Assembly: GCA_020429495.1 (NCBI GenBank) | Contig: JAGQLJ010000133.1 | Coordinates: forward strand, 1 to 9,307 | Direction of reading: 5' to 3' | Length of the DNA stretch: 9,307 bases | From: Candidatus Dojkabacteria bacterium | Lineage (GTDB): Bacteria; Patescibacteriota; Dojkabacteria; J137 | Shown: positions 7,433 through 9,307 of the stretch, one piece after another | How positions within the stretch are numbered: position 1 is the first letter of the stretch | Layout of the letters: every line of letters begins with the position of its first letter | Notes under the pieces: model-generated | Database searches by the model: none | Told to the model about the DNA's origin: nothing | What the model saw: only the letters and a program-made list of their open reading frames with translations | Made by a program: the position numbers and the translations under genes

Positions 7433-8692
7433 ATGGAGCATAGTTATACAGAGTCAGACATATTATTGAAAAATGCTGAAAGTTTAGGTATAGATTTGAT
7501 TGCATTTTATGATGAAGTTGGTTCTGTTATTGCAGAAAAACTAGTATCAACATTTGGTAAAAATAAAAGCTATGGAATTATTTGTGGAAAAGGTGGAAAT
7601 TCCGCTGATGGCTTAGCTACTGCTTTTCATCTAGCTTGCATGGATGTACAAGAAGTTACAGTTTTTTTAGCAACAAGAAAAAATCAATTTGATTCTACTT
7701 TTGCTGAGGATATTTATATTGAGCTTGAAAATAAGGCAAAAGAGGTACAAAACTTAAAAATAAAAAATGATTGTTTTGCAACAGATATAGAATCAAAAGA
7801 TGTGATTGTTGAAGCTTTAGTGGGAACAGGATTTGAAGGTGAAAGCTTACACAAAAGATTTAAAGATATAATTAAAAGAATATCTCATTTTAGCTCACCA
7901 ATAATTGCAATTGATGTTGCTGTTCCACACTATAATCCTGAAAAAACATATTCTCTTTTTTACCCAAAAGAAAAAAATGCCTTTGTTATAGATTTAAAAC
8001 TTCCTAAGGAGATAGATATGTTTTGTGGCCCAGGTGAAAGACAGTCATTATGGGTTCCAAATAAAAAAACTCATAAAAGCAAGAATGGAAATCTTTTATA
8101 TTTGGCACAAGATGATAAAAATAATAAAGAAATTATTGATGCAACTAACGATTACACAACAAATTTGTCTATTTTTACTTTTGAACATATAAACGATAAC
8201 GTCACTACAAAAAAGAGAATTACTTCTGCTGATCTTGAGGGACTGGTGCAAGAATCAGATACAATATTTCTAGGAGATATTAATAACGAGTTAATTCAAT
8301 ATGCAACCATAAAGCATATTATGCAGCAATATCACGGTAAAACTTGGGTTATAACAGGTGAATCTGTTGCTTTAATTGACCTGCTTTTATTAGATTTTGT
8401 TGAAAATATTGTTTTTGTTATAAGCTTGGAACACTTGGGAATATTGTTTAGAGAATCTCATCCTAAGCTTTCAACCTTTGAAGGCAAGGTTAAAAGATTT
8501 TGTGTACAGAATAAAATTAATATGGTGCTTATTGGTAATACTGTAACAATGTATAACTCTAAAGGTAGCATGAAGCGAGTGCCACTTGCTTCTAACGATC
8601 CAGCAAAAGCTACATTTCAAATGGCAAGTTATGTTGCAGCTTTCTCAACAAAGAATGATTTATGGTTAAGTATGCGAGCAGTGATGGGATAA
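7433..8692 (+). CDS. Divergent Nnr-like protein (NAD(P)HX epimerase/dehydratase homologue, probably degenerate)
   Basis: A 419-residue protein with the layout of bifunctional Nnr (YjeF), which repairs hydrated NADH/NADPH, but shorter than the usual 500 or so. The N-terminal Rossmann-like half (about 1-210) has GKGGNSADG at 52-60, a variant of the YjeF_N motif G-x-G-N-N-G-G-D-G that keeps the aspartate, and EALVGTGFEG around 127-136 in place of DALLGTG. The usual DxPSG loop is replaced by DVAVPHYNP at 161-169. HKSKNG at 214-219 resembles the HKGxxG that opens the dehydratase half. In that half the landmarks are eroded: EHLG (333-336) stands where HPGE is expected, LIGN (366-369) for LKG, and NDPAKATFQMASY (388-400) where the GTGD loop with the catalytic aspartate should be. 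Epimerase activity is uncertain and dehydratase activity unlikely; this reading is by eye. The start is fixed by an in-frame TAA at 7421-7423; no Shine-Dalgarno is seen. The reading frame is intact, so it is under selection or only recently decayed. Confidence 0.7.
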   Translation: MEHSYTESDILLKNAESLGIDLIAFYDEVGSVIAEKLVSTFGKNKSYGIICGKGGNSADGLATAFHLACMDVQEVTVFLATRKNQFDSTFAEDIYIELENKAKEVQNLKIKNDCFATDIESKDVIVEALVGTGFEGESLHKRFKDIIKRISHFSSPIIAIDVAVPHYNPEKTYSLFYPKEKNAFVIDLKLPKEIDMFCGPGERQSLWVPNKKTHKSKNGNLLYLAQDDKNNKEIIDATNDYTTNLSIFTFEHINDNVTTKKRITSADLEGLVQESDTIFLGDINNELIQYATIKHIMQQYHGKTWVITGESVALIDLLLLDFVENIVFVISLEHLGILFRESHPKLSTFEGKVKRFCVQNKINMVLIGNTVTMYNSKGSMKRVPLASNDPAKATFQMASYVAAFSTKNDLWLSMRAVMG

Positions 8693-8696
8693 TTTA

Positions 8697-8805
8697 TGTC
8701 AGTTCGAGTGATCCAGGTTTATCGGGATTGTATCGAGAACTAAAATGGCGACTTCTCGATACATCATGAATTTAGAAACCTAAATTCATGACACTCGAAG
8801 TGACA
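8697..8805. repeat. 109-nt palindromic element with four-way-junction fold (REP/MITE-like)
   Basis: The element starts 4 nt after the Nnr-like stop and ends 22 nt before the MscS-family start. The outer arms TGTCAGTTCGAGTG (8697-8710) and CACTCGAAGTGACA (8792-8805) pair at 13 of 14 positions; the mismatch is G8702/G8800. Inside are three hairpins: a weak 4-bp ATCC/GGAT (8711-8728), a perfect 11-bp TGTATCGAGAA/TTCTCGATACA (8729-8763, 13-nt loop), and a perfect 12-bp TCATGAATTTAG/CTAAATTCATGA (8764-8791, AAAC loop). They abut each other and the outer arms with no spare bases. There is no T-tract after it, so it is not a standard terminator. From memory, repeats with TTCGAGTG outer arms and a GTATCGAGAA inner hairpin are scattered in flavobacterial genomes. 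It could be a mobile palindromic element, a transcribed structured RNA, or both. Confidence 0.8.
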
Positions 8806-8827
8806 CAAAATTTGTTAGTATGTGTTT

Positions 8828-9307
8828 ATGAATTTATTACCTCAAAACTTAGAATTATTAGATTTAATTCCAGCTTTAGCAATAATCACAGGGGGACTTA
8901 TTATAGGTTTAATTATTCAAATTATTATCCTTGTTAGAATTAGGCAGTTGTTTAAGAAAACAAAGTTTACATATGACGATAGATTAGTTAATTCTTTGGG
9001 TAATTCTCCAATAATTTATTCATTATTGGCTGCAATATATATAGCAAGCTTTACATTAGATATTCCTCAAGATGGTTTGAACTTGCTTAAGCAATTCCTA
9101 ATTGTTATAAGTTTAGTTGAGTTAACAATAATAGTTTCAAGAATTTCAGGAATAAGTGTAGAAGTATATTTAAGAAAAGTAAGTGGAGACTCATCAGCAT
9201 CTTTGTTTACCAATGCAGCTAGAATACTAGTATACATCGTTGGATTTCTTATTATTTCTCAAACATTAGGCATTAATATAACAGCAGCACTAACGGCACT
9301 AGGTGTA
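8828..9307 (+). CDS. MscS-family mechanosensitive ion channel, N-terminal part (cut by window edge)
   Basis: An open frame of 160 codons that runs off the right end without a stop. Residues about 13-37, 61-78, 86-108 and 128-148 are hydrophobic membrane spans with basic segments between (RIRQLFKKTK at 37-46). The last residues, SQTLGINITAALTALGV (144-160), match the conserved entry to the MscS pore helix, where family members usually continue with GGLAVGLA-like glycine/alanine repeats. Such channels open under membrane tension and release solutes on osmotic downshock. The extra spans ahead of the pore helix suggest a YnaI/YbdG-like or other multi-span member rather than the minimal three-span MscS. 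The start is the first usable ATG; an earlier ATG at 8820 meets TGA after three codons. No Shine-Dalgarno is visible. The palindromic element ends 22 nt upstream and would lie in or next to the leader. Confidence 0.88.
   Translation, partial: MNLLPQNLELLDLIPALAIITGGLIIGLIIQIIILVRIRQLFKKTKFTYDDRLVNSLGNSPIIYSLLAAIYIASFTLDIPQDGLNLLKQFLIVISLVELTIIVSRISGISVEVYLRKVSGDSSASLFTNAARILVYIVGFLIISQTLGINITAALTALGV

Noticed and set aside
8697..8720. GTTCGAGTG resembling a tRNA T-arm
   Set aside because: There is no acceptor stem, anticodon arm or D-arm at the right distances on either strand, and these bases pair as the outer arm of the 109-nt element.
8697..8805. Intrinsic terminator for the Nnr-like gene
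   Set aside because: The structure is large and branched and is followed by CAAAATTTG rather than a T-run, so simple intrinsic termination is not supported.

Overview
The window is AT-rich bacterial DNA with four complete protein genes and one gene cut off by the right edge. Genes end in TAA, TGA or TAG. Because TGA works as a stop after the phosphoketolase gene, the TGA-to-glycine code of Gracilibacteria/SR1 is excluded. None of the five starts has a convincing Shine-Dalgarno sequence, and the gaps are short (68 to 135 nt). The style of the proteins suggests a small-genome, probably fermentative lineage. Candidate Phyla Radiation (Patescibacteria) is my best guess, but this is inference, and no rRNA or other taxonomic marker is present.

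Layout, left to right. (1) 28-1182 (+) is a secreted or membrane-anchored bactofilin-like protein: signal peptide, about six 17-19-residue beta-helix rungs, then a multi-pass membrane domain. It converges on (2) 1251-3608 (-), a full-length xylulose-5-phosphate/fructose-6-phosphate phosphoketolase. A strong bidirectional hairpin terminator lies between them. (3) 3737-7300 (-) is a full-length DNA polymerase III alpha subunit (DnaE) with an apparently intact PHP metal site, the polymerase aspartates and a clamp-binding motif. (4) 7433-8692 (+), divergent from dnaE, is a shortened and eroded homologue of the bifunctional NAD(P)HX repair enzyme Nnr. (5) 8828-9307 (+) is the N-terminal part of an MscS-family mechanosensitive channel.

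The genes do not form an evident pathway. They look like a mixed set of housekeeping genes (replication, fermentative carbon metabolism, envelope and osmotic protection, a divergent cofactor-repair relative). Phosphoketolase would supply acetyl phosphate, but no acetate kinase is in view.

The most unusual feature is non-coding. Positions 8697-8805 fold on paper into an outer 14-bp stem enclosing three abutting hairpins with no unpaired junction bases, which resembles a REP/MITE-type palindromic element. Both gaps flanking dnaE also hold degenerate 7-nt-period tracts built on GTAGA/ACTCG-like units. I see no CRISPR array, tRNA, rRNA, transposase or defence system.
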